DNA of 64,000 nucleotides, from positions 498,939 to 562,938 of the forward strand of contig KN834762.1 of assembly GCA_000827265.1 (NCBI GenBank). Reading direction: 5' to 3'. Both the position numbers and the translations under genes were made by a program. This document shows, in pieces, positions 37,401 to 48,472 of the stretch (positions are counted from its first letter, which is position 1; the number at the start of each line of letters is the position of its first letter). Below the pieces are notes generated by a model. The model was not told the origin of the DNA. It saw only the letters and a program-made list of their open reading frames with translations, and did no database searches. This DNA is from Collybiopsis luxurians FD-317 M1 (taxonomy: Eukaryota; Basidiomycota; Agaricomycetes; Agaricales; Omphalotaceae).

Positions 37401-38931
37401 AAACACATGAATCAAATTTGTATACAGTCTTCCGCGGCTATCGATAACCCGCCTCCGTCGAGGCTGATTGACTAGCACTCGAGCCCAACTGTCGACTCGG
37501 AGAGGCGATACGACAAGACGGCAAGATAAATCTGCTGCAATGCACATTGCAGATGTAGGATCGATGATTTCCATTCTGATTTTGAATTCCCGATACGATA
37601 TCTTCTTTAGGTACATCTTCTCAGAAACTGACATCCTTCCATCCTGGGATCAGCCAACTTGGTAAAGTACTGAGTATTCGTGTGCAAATGTGCAAATTGT
37701 AATGATTTTCATATTCTTTTTCTCAGCTTATCGCTTCTATACCCTCTTATCCTCTCTTATCGGAATCGCTCTAAGATCCGAAACTCTATAGAACAATGCA
37801 AGGAAGGGTGCTATGAAGAACTTTGACGAGCGTGAAGTCGTGAACCGGTTCGGCACCCTTGGGTAACTCCTAAACATCCTTGGGACGCCGCCGAAGGTCA
37901 AGCACATGCGCGACGGAAGATTTTGTAGTCAACACATCGTAGTATGTATCAGGCATAGAACGCCTCGGATGAAGAATCCACGCCAAATACGGGTCTCTTC
38001 CCTGCATCCCTTCAACCCACGGGTTCTGATAACAAAGAAGAGTGCCTGCTTCAGGCTACCAACGTGCTGCTCTCATTCGCCTTGCGAAGTCGGCCCAGGA
38101 ATCGCCGAGGTCCCACAAAAGCTAACGAACAACCCAAACTTGAATAGTTCCAGTAGCTGTAGCGTAGCGAACAAACCCTCAGACAACGAGATCAAGCCAA
38201 CTACAAAACAAGGAAGAAAGAGCAAATAAATAAAGGAATGTGTTTACGAGACTGAGAGTACATCCAGAAGACGCGCAAGACCAATAGAGGGGTTTTAAGA
38301 CTATTGATAATAGAATAAGTACATTTGAGGATTGGTTTGGGGCTTGGATCTTTGGAAAGTACAGCGCATCTGCGTATAAGTAAGTACGGATAATGAATGT
38401 GGATCGGCCGATGTGTAAGGTAGGGGTCCGAGGAAATGAGTACAGTAGGGGGGGACGTAGATGAGGAGGGGTGAGGATTACCGATACCAAGAAGTACAGC
38501 AATGGTAGAGCTGTAGAGGGTGGTCGGATAGAGTGAGTATGGTCGTAGATTTCGTAAATTGGAAGTAAGGGAGGGTGGTAATCTATCCAACCAGCGGAGG
38601 TGCGGGATGTAGGAAGGCAAGATAAGGGAGAATGCAAAAAGCATCTTTGGATGGTGTGTTTGAACGAACGGGGTGGTCCTAGAACCACTCCGACCCACAA
38701 TATAGCAATAGCAAAGGCCGTTGCGATAAAAGAATAAGGGAGAAGAGCAGAGGGTATATGAGCAGAGCATGGATACAATAGGAAAAAGAGAGAAAGAGAC
38801 GATATGGAAATACAAGCAAGCGACAAACTAGTGGAGAGCGTCCGTCTAAGATAGGATTAGTATACGGAACATCGAGAGCAGATAAATAGTAGAAGGCGGT
38901 TATCAAGGGTTACTCGGAGGGTGATGAAGAT

Positions 38932-40199
38932 TCACATCATCATGGCAAAGGTTGCGCCTCCGTTCCCCAAGGTAGAGCCACCGCCTCCTACCATTCCCAT
39001 GCTACCGGCGTGGATGCCCATGTCCATATTCATCCCGTTGACGTTGCCACCGTTCATCATCGTATTTCCGTTCCATCCATTTCCATTTCCATTATTCCAT
39101 CCAACTTGATCATAGTACGCCGATGGGGGACTAGCGCTACCACTTGACTGACTGCTGCTTCGGGACCGCCTGCTCTGCGCAAGGGATTTCAAGTACGCCT
39201 GATCATTGACGTTTCCGGGGTAACCGCCCCATTTTTCGGGTGCTGGGCCAAAAGAGCCAGGATATGCCTCACTAGCACCATAAGGAATAGAGTCGAAGGC
39301 CCTGCCGAGAATCGGATTCTCAAAGGACATGGTAGTAGGTGAGGCAATCATGGGACCACTGGCGGCAGGGCCCATAGTGTGCGCACGAGGATGCATGGAA
39401 GGGCGCATTATAGGGTGCACATTAGTGTTAATCGCAGGAACGAAGGGGGGTTGAGCCTGGGATTTGAACATGGCTGCAGCAACCTCGTCGTTCTGCATCG
39501 GGTTTGCATTCATAGGTCTGTAGTCGTCATCAATTTCTTCGCCAAAACCGTCCTCGTCCTCCTCTTGGATACCAGCCCCTCCAGGAATAGGAATGATTTC
39601 CGGTTCTCCACTGAGAACAACGCTAAAGCCTTCTCCTCGCACGGGTTCTTCGATGCGGGGAATACCAGATCGATTCCTCCATTCATTGAGCTCTCGACGC
39701 AATGCATCACCTGTCACCGCTGAGCGTTGAGACTATAACATATGATTGAGAAACTTACTTTCGAGCTTAAGCAAACGAAGTTCGCGGGAAGCCAAAAGGC
39801 GGTGACGACGAGCAGCGTGGATGTGCGCAATCGAAGAGTTGACGATCGCGGACTTGGAAGGCCGACGAAGCTGGCTAAGGTTTGGGAGGAGAGCGGCAAG
39901 GTCCTACGAGAAAATTTAGGGCTGGGACCACCGAAAAGAAAAAAAGCTGTGCTTACCAAAAACCTTCCGTTCAAAGTCTCTCTCCTGGCCCTTTCAACAG
40001 CATTGTGAGTAGCACGGCGTTCGGCGGTGCTGGCTCTACGGGAAGGTTTGCGTTTTCCGGTAACTTTGCTGTTGGAATTGTTGTTTTCAAAAGAATCCTG
40101 ATGCGGAGATACTGGAGATTGGGGTTGGATGGAAGAATCGTCGGAGAGGGGAGACGGAGCACCCGAGTTGGGGGAAGTTGAGTTCATGTTGTGATTCAT
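38932..40199 (-). CDS. bHLH transcription factor
   Basis: The ATG at 40199 opens a Ser/Pro/Asn-rich leader and then the basic region RRATHNAVERARRETLNGRF. It has the His-Glu-Arg spacing that contacts CANNTG E-boxes. After the first intron the second helix reads LAALLPNLSQLRRPSKSAIV and NSSIAHIHAARRHRLL. A short leucine-containing segment RELRLLKLE precedes the next intron. The last exon is long and low in complexity: acidic QEEDEDGFGEEIDDD, then Pro/Met/Asn/Gly-rich sequence ending in Gly and Met runs. It is probably a nuclear regulator with a disordered activation tail. The upstream region contains a diverged tandem duplication (40255-40510). I cannot assign a pathway. Confidence 0.88.
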
Positions 40200-40254
40200 A
40201 GCTGGCAGCAAACACTAAAGGCGGATAAGAGTCGGAAAGTCGATGGGTTATTGG

Positions 40255-40510
40255 TTCAGGTCGCGAGCGGGGCTCAAGCGTAAATGTTGGGCGGAATACG
40301 AAAAAGCTAGCAAGGGTCGCGAGGAAGACCAAGCGGTATCCTTATTGATTTCGCGAGCTGAGCTCAAGCGTTTGAAGAGGTGAAAAGATGGGCGGATTTC
40401 TGTGAAGCCGGAAAAGGGTCGCGAGTCTAGAGCAGAACATGTAAGATTTGAATTCTGGAGAAGATGAACGGGTTTACTGACTACCAGGCGGTATCCTTTA
40501 TTAATAAACC
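40255..40510. repeat. Diverged tandem duplication in the bHLH promoter
   Basis: Two successive units share TCGCGAGC-GGCTCAAGCGT, GGGCGGA, AAGGGTCGCGAG, ACCA-GCGGTATCCTT and ATTGATT/ATTAATA in the same order. The second unit is longer. They lie 55-310 bp upstream of the start codon. Confidence 0.65.
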
Positions 40511-42936
40511 GGCGAGGAATAGACGGAAAAAGGGAGGAAGGGGGGAGGAGGAGGAAGGGGCAGCGGTTAGGCCTAGCTAAGGTGGGTGTTCAGATGGGAA
40601 AACGGGAGTAGCCCTTGCCTTTACATTATAATATCCATGCCGGCAACTGCCGATCACTTATTTGGTCATATTTCCATCAAATCACAAGTAAAGATAGATA
40701 TGCATATCCAGGTATCAACTCTACAACTTCCCCCCCGGCCTCCATCTACCTCGACCTCGGTCTCTCCTCCGGTTTGAGTCAGGTATGTCCTCGACAAGAC
40801 TTCACAATCTACCTGCACCATGTCCCTCATACCCATCATCTTGCCTAAATTGATAATCATCCCCATCCGGCTTTGCTTCGTTCCCGGCCGGAAGCCCTGC
40901 TTCATCGCCTCTTTTCGCTGATGTACTCAGAGCGGCGAGAAGGTTCAAGATATGGTTTCGTGGCCCTGCATCCCAGTTTCTCTTTGACTGATTATTTTTG
41001 TCATAAAAAAGACCAAAATAGTAAACGGAAAGAGCGAAGTTTATAGATGACGAGACGAGGAACCACCATTACAAAAAGGTTATCGATAATTTACTAGACC
41101 TATTCTAGAATGTAACTGTGCCCAAGCTAGTCATAGGATCGATGGAAGCCCAATTCCTGGAACAGAACTCGGAGCTTTTGGCGCCAATCAAATACCTATT
41201 GACCGTTGTAGGCAACCTGAAGTAAGCAACTTGTTTTACCTTTCAGCCTCGACAGGGAGCACGATTTAACATGAGTTACTTTGCACAGAGAGTCCGGAAT
41301 GACCGAACAAAACCTCCAGTTCCGAGCCCGAAATCTGTTTCTTTGTCCATCAGAAAGATCTTCCCAAAATCTGAACAAAGCTACATCGCTGGTCATGATG
41401 TATCAAAACAGCTATTCAGAGCCAAACTCCCTCTGAATTGACTAGACTCGTCATGTGTCTCTCGTCAACATATTCTCTGTAAGCTAAATGTATACGTCGT
41501 TGCTCGGCTGTCACTGAATTGACTGGAGTTTTATCAAGAGAGAGAATTTCCGAAGACAGTTACCAATGGCGGTAAGGGGGCAAAGAAAATCACTTGGAAA
41601 ATGAATTTCATGAGAAAACCTGCGAGATTAAGCTCATCGACGTCCGCTCTGTGCTCACCTCCACCTAATACAGGCCAGTTCCTTCCACCATTTTTGGCGC
41701 GACGGCAGAAATGTTCCTACTTACGTGGCAGAGGTACCTGACAAACCAATGTCGTTACAGCGAAGGCATCGCTGTCAGTCAAATGGCGATGAAGAGTGAC
41801 GATTGCATCACAACTTTCACGTATAGTAACACTCCCTTCAGAATGCATCCGGAAGGCTACCTACTTACCCGGAGGGCAACGCGACTAGTTACAAAGTAAC
41901 TGAGGTATTTGAATACCTCAGTTGCCCTGTAGCAAATTACCTACATTCTTTGTTTTAGCCAAGTTACTACTCGGACTTGAGTTGTAAGCTCGTCCTACGA
42001 GTCTGAATATAGTGTCAAGCCAAGCCTTCTTCCGTGTTATACGGGATGACGAGACGGTTTTAATCTCTCGGCCATGCACGATCCACGTAAAGGATGCGCA
42101 ATGAGCTAAATAAAATTAAAAGAGGTCTCTGCAGGCAAGAATCCGAGGCTGAAAGATGCGATTATCAGTACAACATAAACGTAACAACTCCAGTGCCATG
42201 TTCTGTGAATATGTCAAGAATCTCGCAAACCTTCTGCTCTCCCGGACCAGAGTCTGATGTTCCACTCAGCTACTGATTATTCCTTCAAGACGCCTCTTGA
42301 CTTCTGGAATGACTCTGAAATATTGGTTCGTTGCACAAGGCAGATTAATTAATGGATAAACATTCGAGAACACGCACTTAAATAATAGGATCTGTCGTTT
42401 ACCAACTCAAACAGAGTCATCGAAGTTTGATCGGGGAGGGATGCAAATCTGAAAAGAGACCCCGGCAAATCATGGATACATACGAGTAAAAAACAACAGG
42501 AGATAGTCATTCCGGTTCGAAGAAACTTGTGAAAAAAGTGTAATCCAATTCAGATCTTCGTGGTGTTGCTTCGGGGATGAGACCTATATTACTTAAAGGG
42601 TCTGCGCAGGCCAGGCAGAGCCTGGTCGTCACGGAACAGGGCATTATTCAGATGATACCACAGGTTTGTTTGGGCGGGAATAGGTCACGAAGCCGACACA
42701 AATGGCTGGTCTCAAGTTGCTGAAAATAAGTCATAAATATGACCTCTACATACCAGTCCCAGGGATCGGAGCGCAACTGGTGTGGCAAAGCTACTCGCAT
42801 ACTAGGTGGCTTTATTCGTGTACGACGAATGCAAAGGAAAGTTACTGACTTGAGCGTCTATGGCCTCTAAAACAAACAACGACAAACAGAGGACCAAATC
42901 CCGAAGCGTTCCGGCGCCTCTTGCTCAACTTTCACC
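40511..42936. other. Intergenic between bHLH and ATP synthase subunit f genes
   Basis: No gene supported. Plus-strand purine-rich sequence near 40500-40570 gives way to mixed sequence. A perfect 26-bp palindrome is listed separately. The last 100 bp or so, pyrimidine-rich before the ATG at 42937, is the likely promoter and leader of subunit f. Confidence 0.5.
41897..41922. repeat. Perfect 12-bp-arm palindrome
   Basis: AACTGAGGTATT and its exact complement AATACCTCAGTT are separated by two bases, in DNA with no gene nearby. It could be a hairpin, a binding site for a dimeric protein or a mobile-element relic. Confidence 0.8.
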
Positions 42937-43400
42937 ATGCACGCTTCCCTCGTCCGCCGCCAGCTCGGTGGTCTCGTACCCCCCAAAATTGCTACGCCCA
43001 AGTCTGTTGTAAGTCCAAGACATTGCTACGACGCTCAGCATATGTCTCAACCCAAGATTGATAGTCTGGCGGATCTGGAGACGGTTTAGGTCCTCTGGTC
43101 AACTTTTACTCGAAACTTCCCAAAGGCGCTGCAACTGCTCGCGTTTCTGGTCTGAAAGGCCGTTTTTTCAGCGGTAGCAATGCGTCCGGAGCACCTCTGC
43201 TGGCATTAATCGTCGGCATATTCGGTCTTGGGTACACCATTGATTATAACAGTGAGTTGTCGTTTTCATGTCACGTTCTCATTCACTAATACTCTCTCGA
43301 CTTTCTCTAGTGCACCTGAGTAAGGCCTTTCGTTCCCTAACATTCCTTTCCAACTGGTTTACCGAATTTCACAGAACATTATAAAAACCACGCCCACTAA
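42937..43400 (+). CDS. ATP17: Mitochondrial F1Fo-ATP synthase subunit f
   Basis: A small inner-membrane subunit of the Fo sector. Exons 42937-43008, 43065-43251, 43311-43319 and 43375-43400 sum to exactly 98 codons (97 residues). The N-terminus is MHASLVRRQLGGLVPPKIAT, then PLVNFYSKLPKGAA, LKGRFFSGSNASGAPLLAL and a single membrane helix ending GLGYTIDYN. MHLKHYKNHAH at the end matches the family's His/Lys-rich tail and requires the 9-nt exon. The short 5' leader is pyrimidine-rich. It is a housekeeping gene, intact. Confidence 0.93.
43311..43319 (+). other. 9-nt microexon in ATP synthase subunit f
   Basis: TGCACCTGA is bounded by TTTCTCTAG and GTAAGG and supplies Met-His-Leu plus the first base of Lys. 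Without it the tail would read NKHY instead of the conserved NMHLKHY. Flanking introns are 59 and 55 nt. Confidence 0.85.
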
Positions 43401-44681
43401 GCGCCCATTTCGTAGCATGGAAATCCAGAAGAAGAGTAGCTTATAATACCTGGACCAATGCATCTGTATAGAGCCTGCCAAGATACATTCTTTCTTTTGT
43501 CTATTTCGTCTGATTTATGAAGCTGAACCGAAAATTTGTCCGACTGGAAAATCTTTGGATTCCATATTTTCAGCGAGTGACGTTTGGCTTTCGAAGCCTT
43601 GCGGCAGCGTCGCTCTCGCTAAACTATGTTGAGAACGCGGATGAGTGTCTATCTTCTGGATTGAATCAAGGGACACCGTAGCGTCCTGTACAAACTCCGA
43701 CGCGACCTATTTGTGCGTGCCGACAAATAGGTCTGTGCGTTTACTGAGAGAGACGCTATTTATGACGAATCCATATATATGTTACGACGTGGTATTCTGA
43801 TGGTCTTTGGATCCTATCAAAGGCCGCCACAGTAGTCTGTACTAGTAAGTATGGCAATATATTTGGGAAAATATCTAATTTGACCTTTTGAAGCATATCA
43901 AGTTTGAACGAACATGAATCCTTCACTTTACTTTCGTCCAATGGCCAAATAATTTCCAATGAGATCACATCGGAAATATCTGAGTGGCCTCGTATTCTAA
44001 CCAGAAAATATGTACATTGCCTTAGCATGCTTGGGTCGTATTGGGAGGCAACGTCAAGGACGGCATTTCGCGATCTGCGGTGAGATGTGAAAAAGTACGT
44101 TGGTTAACTTCATCCGAGATCGCCAGGTCCTTCGTGGGGGCCGAGAGGGAGATTGTTGGCAGTTGCAATCTTCGACGAGATCCGCCGTGCTGAAATGCAC
44201 AATCTGTTTTTTTTCGTAGATCTACCAAGAATCTAGAGGAAAATCCACTGAAAAACGGGCTTGTTTTGGTAATTCTGTGTTTATTACCACCGAGGGCGGT
44301 TGCAGCCAGCCAATATTGTAAGATATACCTCTCCACAGAATTTCGCGAAAGTTCCAGCTCAGTACAATTGCCGACGACGCGAGGCACTTTAAACGACAAG
44401 TAGTGCTGAATCATGGGTCGGTTCCAATCTTGAGTATTTCACTTTATGATTTTTTTACATATTTTCAAATACCAGCTCAATGCCGGCCGACGAGGAAGCG
44501 ATTCGCAGCTTCGTTCTGTCACTCAAACTTGTTCAAACATAACCCTGACCGTTCCCTTTTGAGCGTTTAATACAGTGTGGCTTAGCGCAAACCTCGTGGA
44601 ATGTGCTTTTAAATACAAACTGGAGATTATCGAATGCCCCACTTCACCAGCTCTTTTCGTTCTTTCGACCTGCAGCGCAGA
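43401..44681. other. Intergenic, ATP17 3' flank to DUF6534 gene
   Basis: Two abutting minus-strand open frames (43756-44028 and 44022-44414) have no motif I recognise and no clear start or splice context. They could be remnants. A 9-bp direct repeat GACCTATTTGTGCGTGCCGACAAATAGG-like element near 43710 has inverted arms CCTATTTGT/ACAAATAGG. Confidence 0.45.
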
Positions 44682-47046
44682 ATGTCTGAATCAGCAGTGT
44701 GCAAGAGCGAAGCTATCCCTCCTTTGCATAATACTGTACGTTAAATTTTTTCATGTTCCTTACGTTGATCTGACCTTGGAGTTTTTCGTGCCTACAGATG
44801 GGCGCACTGGTTATTGGAATACTGTAAGTGTTTTAGTTTTCCGTCATTTTGTTGGAATGCTGGAGTTTAACTTGCAATTCATAGGATCTCGACCGCGTAA
44901 GTAAGGAGGTCGACTATGCTCTTATCCTAGCCACGACAAATCATCACCATCATCATCATTAGACTTTGGGGAATCACTTGCATGCAAACCCATGGATACT
45001 TTTCCGTATGTTTTTGCATCTCAACGCCCACTGCCTCTGACAGTCCTCGCAGACCTTCTATACCCAGGACAAAATTCGACTGAAACTTTTTGTGCGTCCT
45101 GTTCACTACTTGTTTAACGATCGTATTCTAACGACATACCTGCCGACAGGTTGTTTTTATTTTGTAAGTGTACAATGCATACAGGTTATTCATTCAAAGT
45201 GAAGATTTCGTGTACAGCGTTCTTGATACTCTCCACCAGATCATGGTCTCACATCTGCTCTACATCTACCTGGTGTCTAATTACGGGAACGTTGAGTATC
45301 TCGGAGTTGTTACATGGTGAGTTAGTGCTCTCCGAGGACGATCATGAATTCCACGTTCATGTCTGTCCTATCCAATCAGGAGCATCTTGGTGAGCCTGAC
45401 GCGTCAAATATCTTGCCGTACGATGACAAACTTTCCGCCTCGTAGGTGATGGTACTCCTATCCGTAAGTATCTTACATTCCTTGATTTTCGGGACTGCAC
45501 GCTTTACTGATATATATTCACTGTTCAGGCTGTCATTGCGGTCTTTGTTCAACTGTGAGTGTCTTCCGAATATCTTGTCTCCATGTCCACTCCGCTAACT
45601 TGCGACGTTTCAGGTTTTTGTGCTGGCGAATATGGATCCGTACGTTAAGGTTTTTTTTTTGTGTGTGTTGACCCGTACTGATGCTACTTGCATCGTAGTC
45701 AGCAATAAAAGTGTCTTCTGGATCAGCCCGATCGTAAGTGACATTCTACTTGACCTCCGCCGGAAGAGCCCTTGTCTTTACTTGAGTTTCTAGATTCTGA
45801 TTGTATTTGCGAGTTTTACGATTACTATGGGTATGCTTCTCGATTTCTTATAAGTGTTTCAATCCTTACCGAGGAACCAATCTTAAGTCTATTTTATCAA
45901 GTCGTACGTCATTTGCAGATGAAGATTTCATACTGTTACTTGACCTGTGGGTTCGCAGGTGGTCTCTCCGAACCTGGGTGAAGCTGGCAGACTTGAGTGT
46001 AAGTATTTTTCTATCACTGTCATCAATAATGCCAATGCACGCTTTACAGAAAGTATCAAGGGCAGTCAATGGTTCTAATTTTGGTGCTGATATTGCCATC
46101 ACGTTCGCTCTGGTATGTTTTATCTTGGTTTTTCGAGCTACATAATACAAATGGACTTGGTTTCGACTTTGCAGGTATACCTTCTTCGTACTTCAAAATC
46201 CGGAATTAAACGGTAGGTATGTATATGGGAGCATGAAACATTCTACTGATAATACATCAGGACGGACGCCTTGATGAATCGCTTGATGTATTTTTGCTTG
46301 AAGACTGGACTTTTGACGACGTGAGCACCAAATCTGTCCGTTCATCTCAATTTTACAATTCCAGTTTCACGCCCAACTCTAGTCTTTGTGCGATCCTTTC
46401 GTTAATATCGGTAAGTTTTCAGTCGCGTCGGGGAGTGATTGTTGAATCTTATTTATGTGCTTAGATTTCTGTCTGGCCTGACACGTTCATATACATAACT
46501 TTTTACTGTGCACTTGCTCGCTGTAAGTAAACTTTGATCCAGCTTCTTTTGATATTCTTGACATTTATGTCGTTTACAGTGTATGCTAACTCATTCCTCG
46601 CGACGTGAGGCATTCTGCTTGTTTCCTGCTATGTTCAACTTAAACCTTTTCAAGACTGAACGCTCGGGAACAATTGAGAAAATCGAACCGACCTCCTGGT
46701 ACTTCCTTCCTGTCTTATAGTGACATTCTATGGGCTCGGGAAACCGGTGAGGAAACTGATATGCTTGCTTCCAAAGTCAGAACGCATCCAGTTAGTATTC
46801 GTTGAGGTTTCTATGTGCTGAAAATAACTGATCATCTTGCAGAGTAGGATAACAGAAACCGTGCAAGGGCTTAACCGGGACCTTGAATCTGAGGCGGAAA
46901 TGAGTAGCACGGGCGTGAGTTACTCCAGAGACGTGTGGAAACTAGCCACTAAATACTTCAAACGCAGGATAAATCTACGTCCTCCGAGGCCACTCTACCA
47001 GTTTGATTTCCTAGCTATAGTATCGGTGAAAACACGAAAGTATTGA
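44682..47046 (+). CDS. DUF6534-type multi-pass membrane protein (1)
   Basis: About 15 exons. Exon 1 gives MSESAVCKSEAIPPLHNT, joined to MGALVIGILISTALWGITCM and QTHGYFS, the typical first helix of this basidiomycete-expanded family. Next come VLDTLHQIMVSHLLYIYLVS, NYGNVEYLGVVTWSIL and QLFLCWRIWILSN. Then FWISPIILIVFASFT, IAITFALVYLLRTSKSG, TDALMNRLMYFCLKTGLLTT and DTFIYITFYCALARLYANSF lead to the hallmark LATLNARE. Seven hydrophobic segments are expected. The cytoplasmic tail is long (over 100 residues) and the very end is less certain. The biochemical role of the family is unknown. One intron contains a short CAT/CAC repeat. A paralogue lies on the opposite strand at 48473-50594. Confidence 0.82.
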
Positions 47047-47357
47047 GTAGATTGGAAGAATAAATGTTGCAGTGTATATATAATAGTGACTCGTAGCTTG
47101 CTCGTATAATGGATTGTTTTTGTACATACTCGTATATGCTTGGGGAGTAGGGAAATTTTGCAGGGAAAGTTCACAGGGAAAGGGCGCTGAAGGCGCTTCG
47201 GCATCACTGATGCCACGTCCGCGCCGACAGTTGAATGTCAAACTTGGCAATTTTTCACAGCTTCAACTGAGATACCTTACACCTGCCTTACATTGTCAGC
47301 CTAATGCTTGTAATCTAAACGGTCTATTTTCTTCCTGAAGGGTTCATCTCACTCTCA
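47047..47357. other. Short intergenic region
   Basis: Promoter-sized spacer before the single-exon membrane protein. TATATATAAT occurs near 47076. No gene is seen. Confidence 0.4.
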
Positions 47358-48266
47358 ATGGGCTGGCTTACTTCTCCCGATCCTCGTAGTACCGAGCGAA
47401 CGTTGGACGGCGCTGTGTATTCACGCCCGTCGACAGCCTCCTACGATGAACCAAAATCATTAGGGCACGTCCGTGGCTCCTCATCCATAGCACATGCTGG
47501 CTCTCCGTGGTCTGTTGAGCCAGTTAGACATCCTTTTCAACTGACCGCTACCACAAGTGATCCTTATTCAACTCCTCCTCCGAGCATCACTTCAAACACT
47601 CCTTTGCATCCTTCCAGTCATCTCGACATGCTTCCAACCCCAACCACAACTGGAGCTCCAATGCAGATCCCTGCTCCTACCCACACTGAATCTGGGCCTG
47701 AGCGGCGTCCTTCTACTCGTATGATGATGATACCCTCACGACTATCACATCGAGCAAGCCCAGTACACTCCTGGATTGTCAGGCATAGATTTATCTCGCT
47801 CCTTATCTCAATTCCATTCCCTGTTATGCTTTCGGTCATCTATCTCATTGTTGGGCATACTATCCTCCGTGCAGCCGGACACTCTGCCTATGAATTCCCC
47901 ACACTTTCATCATCGGCCGAGGCTGGAGCAGTTGGGGGCGCCGTTCTTACCCTTCCCATAATCTCTTTACTCTTCGCTATCCAACAAATGTCCATTGGGC
48001 TCTCGAACCCACACTCTGGCCCCGATGATTTTTTCGATGACGAGTCTGATGCGGGCACTGAAGTTCTTTGGCGGGGTTTACTCGCCTATATCCTAGTTGT
48101 AATCATTGCTGTGTTTGTAGGGACTATAGCAGGCCCAATAGGTGTCTCCATTCTCAAAAGCTCGTCTTCGGGTCCCTTACTTTCTGCTTCACAGGGCGCT
48201 ATCGCCGGTGTAGTGGGGGGTTCAATCTTCCTTCCTGTAATCATTGGGTTATGTGTGATATTATGA
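47358..48266 (+). CDS. Conserved-type fungal membrane protein of unknown function
   Basis: A single uninterrupted frame of 302 residues, unusual among its heavily split neighbours. Residues 1-135 are polar, rich in Ser/Pro/Thr and likely disordered. Four hydrophobic segments follow: FISLLISIPFPVMLSVIYLI, a Gly/Ala-rich one around AEAGAVGGAVLTLPIISLLF, LAYILVVIIAVFVGTIAGPI and GAIAGVVGGSIFLPVIIGLC. An acidic loop DDFFDDESDAGTE separates the second and third. The Gly-zipper-like spacing suggests close helix packing. I recognise no family and assign no function. It lies between two DUF6534 genes. Confidence 0.75.
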   Translation: MGWLTSPDPRSTERTLDGAVYSRPSTASYDEPKSLGHVRGSSSIAHAGSPWSVEPVRHPFQLTATTSDPYSTPPPSITSNTPLHPSSHLDMLPTPTTTGAPMQIPAPTHTESGPERRPSTRMMMIPSRLSHRASPVHSWIVRHRFISLLISIPFPVMLSVIYLIVGHTILRAAGHSAYEFPTLSSSAEAGAVGGAVLTLPIISLLFAIQQMSIGLSNPHSGPDDFFDDESDAGTEVLWRGLLAYILVVIIAVFVGTIAGPIGVSILKSSSSGPLLSASQGAIAGVVGGSIFLPVIIGLCVIL

Positions 48267-48472
48267 GGGACATTGGCATTGACATCGTATGTACATTCTG
48301 GACATTTCCCTTAACTTATTTGTGTATGTGTCCTGTTGTACGAATTATTTAATTTGTATGGAATACGGGATGGTTGCGTGTACCAAGACATGCTATTACA
48401 GTTGCCCTATTTTACACCAGCGAGCTAACTAGGGTATCGCTAGGGGCTAATGCGTGCAAACGAATGGAATTT

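Larger units (their letters stand above)
36334..38931. other. Intergenic with diverged repeat and polypyrimidine-skewed tract
   Basis: No recognised gene. It holds two diverged copies of a roughly 210-280 bp unit (36520-36745 and 37110-37400) and a (CATA)n run near 37367-37380. A strongly strand-asymmetric GA-rich segment lies at about 38360-38900 on the plus strand. Two overlapping minus-strand frames of more than 200 codons in that segment result from stop-codon depletion. Confidence 0.55.

Noticed and set aside
38179..38826. Long minus-strand frames (215 and 204 codons) as genes
   Set aside because: They overlap in different frames within a pyrimidine-skewed tract, have biased composition and show no domain; stop depletion explains them.
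44940..44962. His-rich peptide from CAT/CAC repeats
   Set aside because: It lies inside an intron of the DUF6534 gene; the flanking splice sites and protein continuity exclude it.
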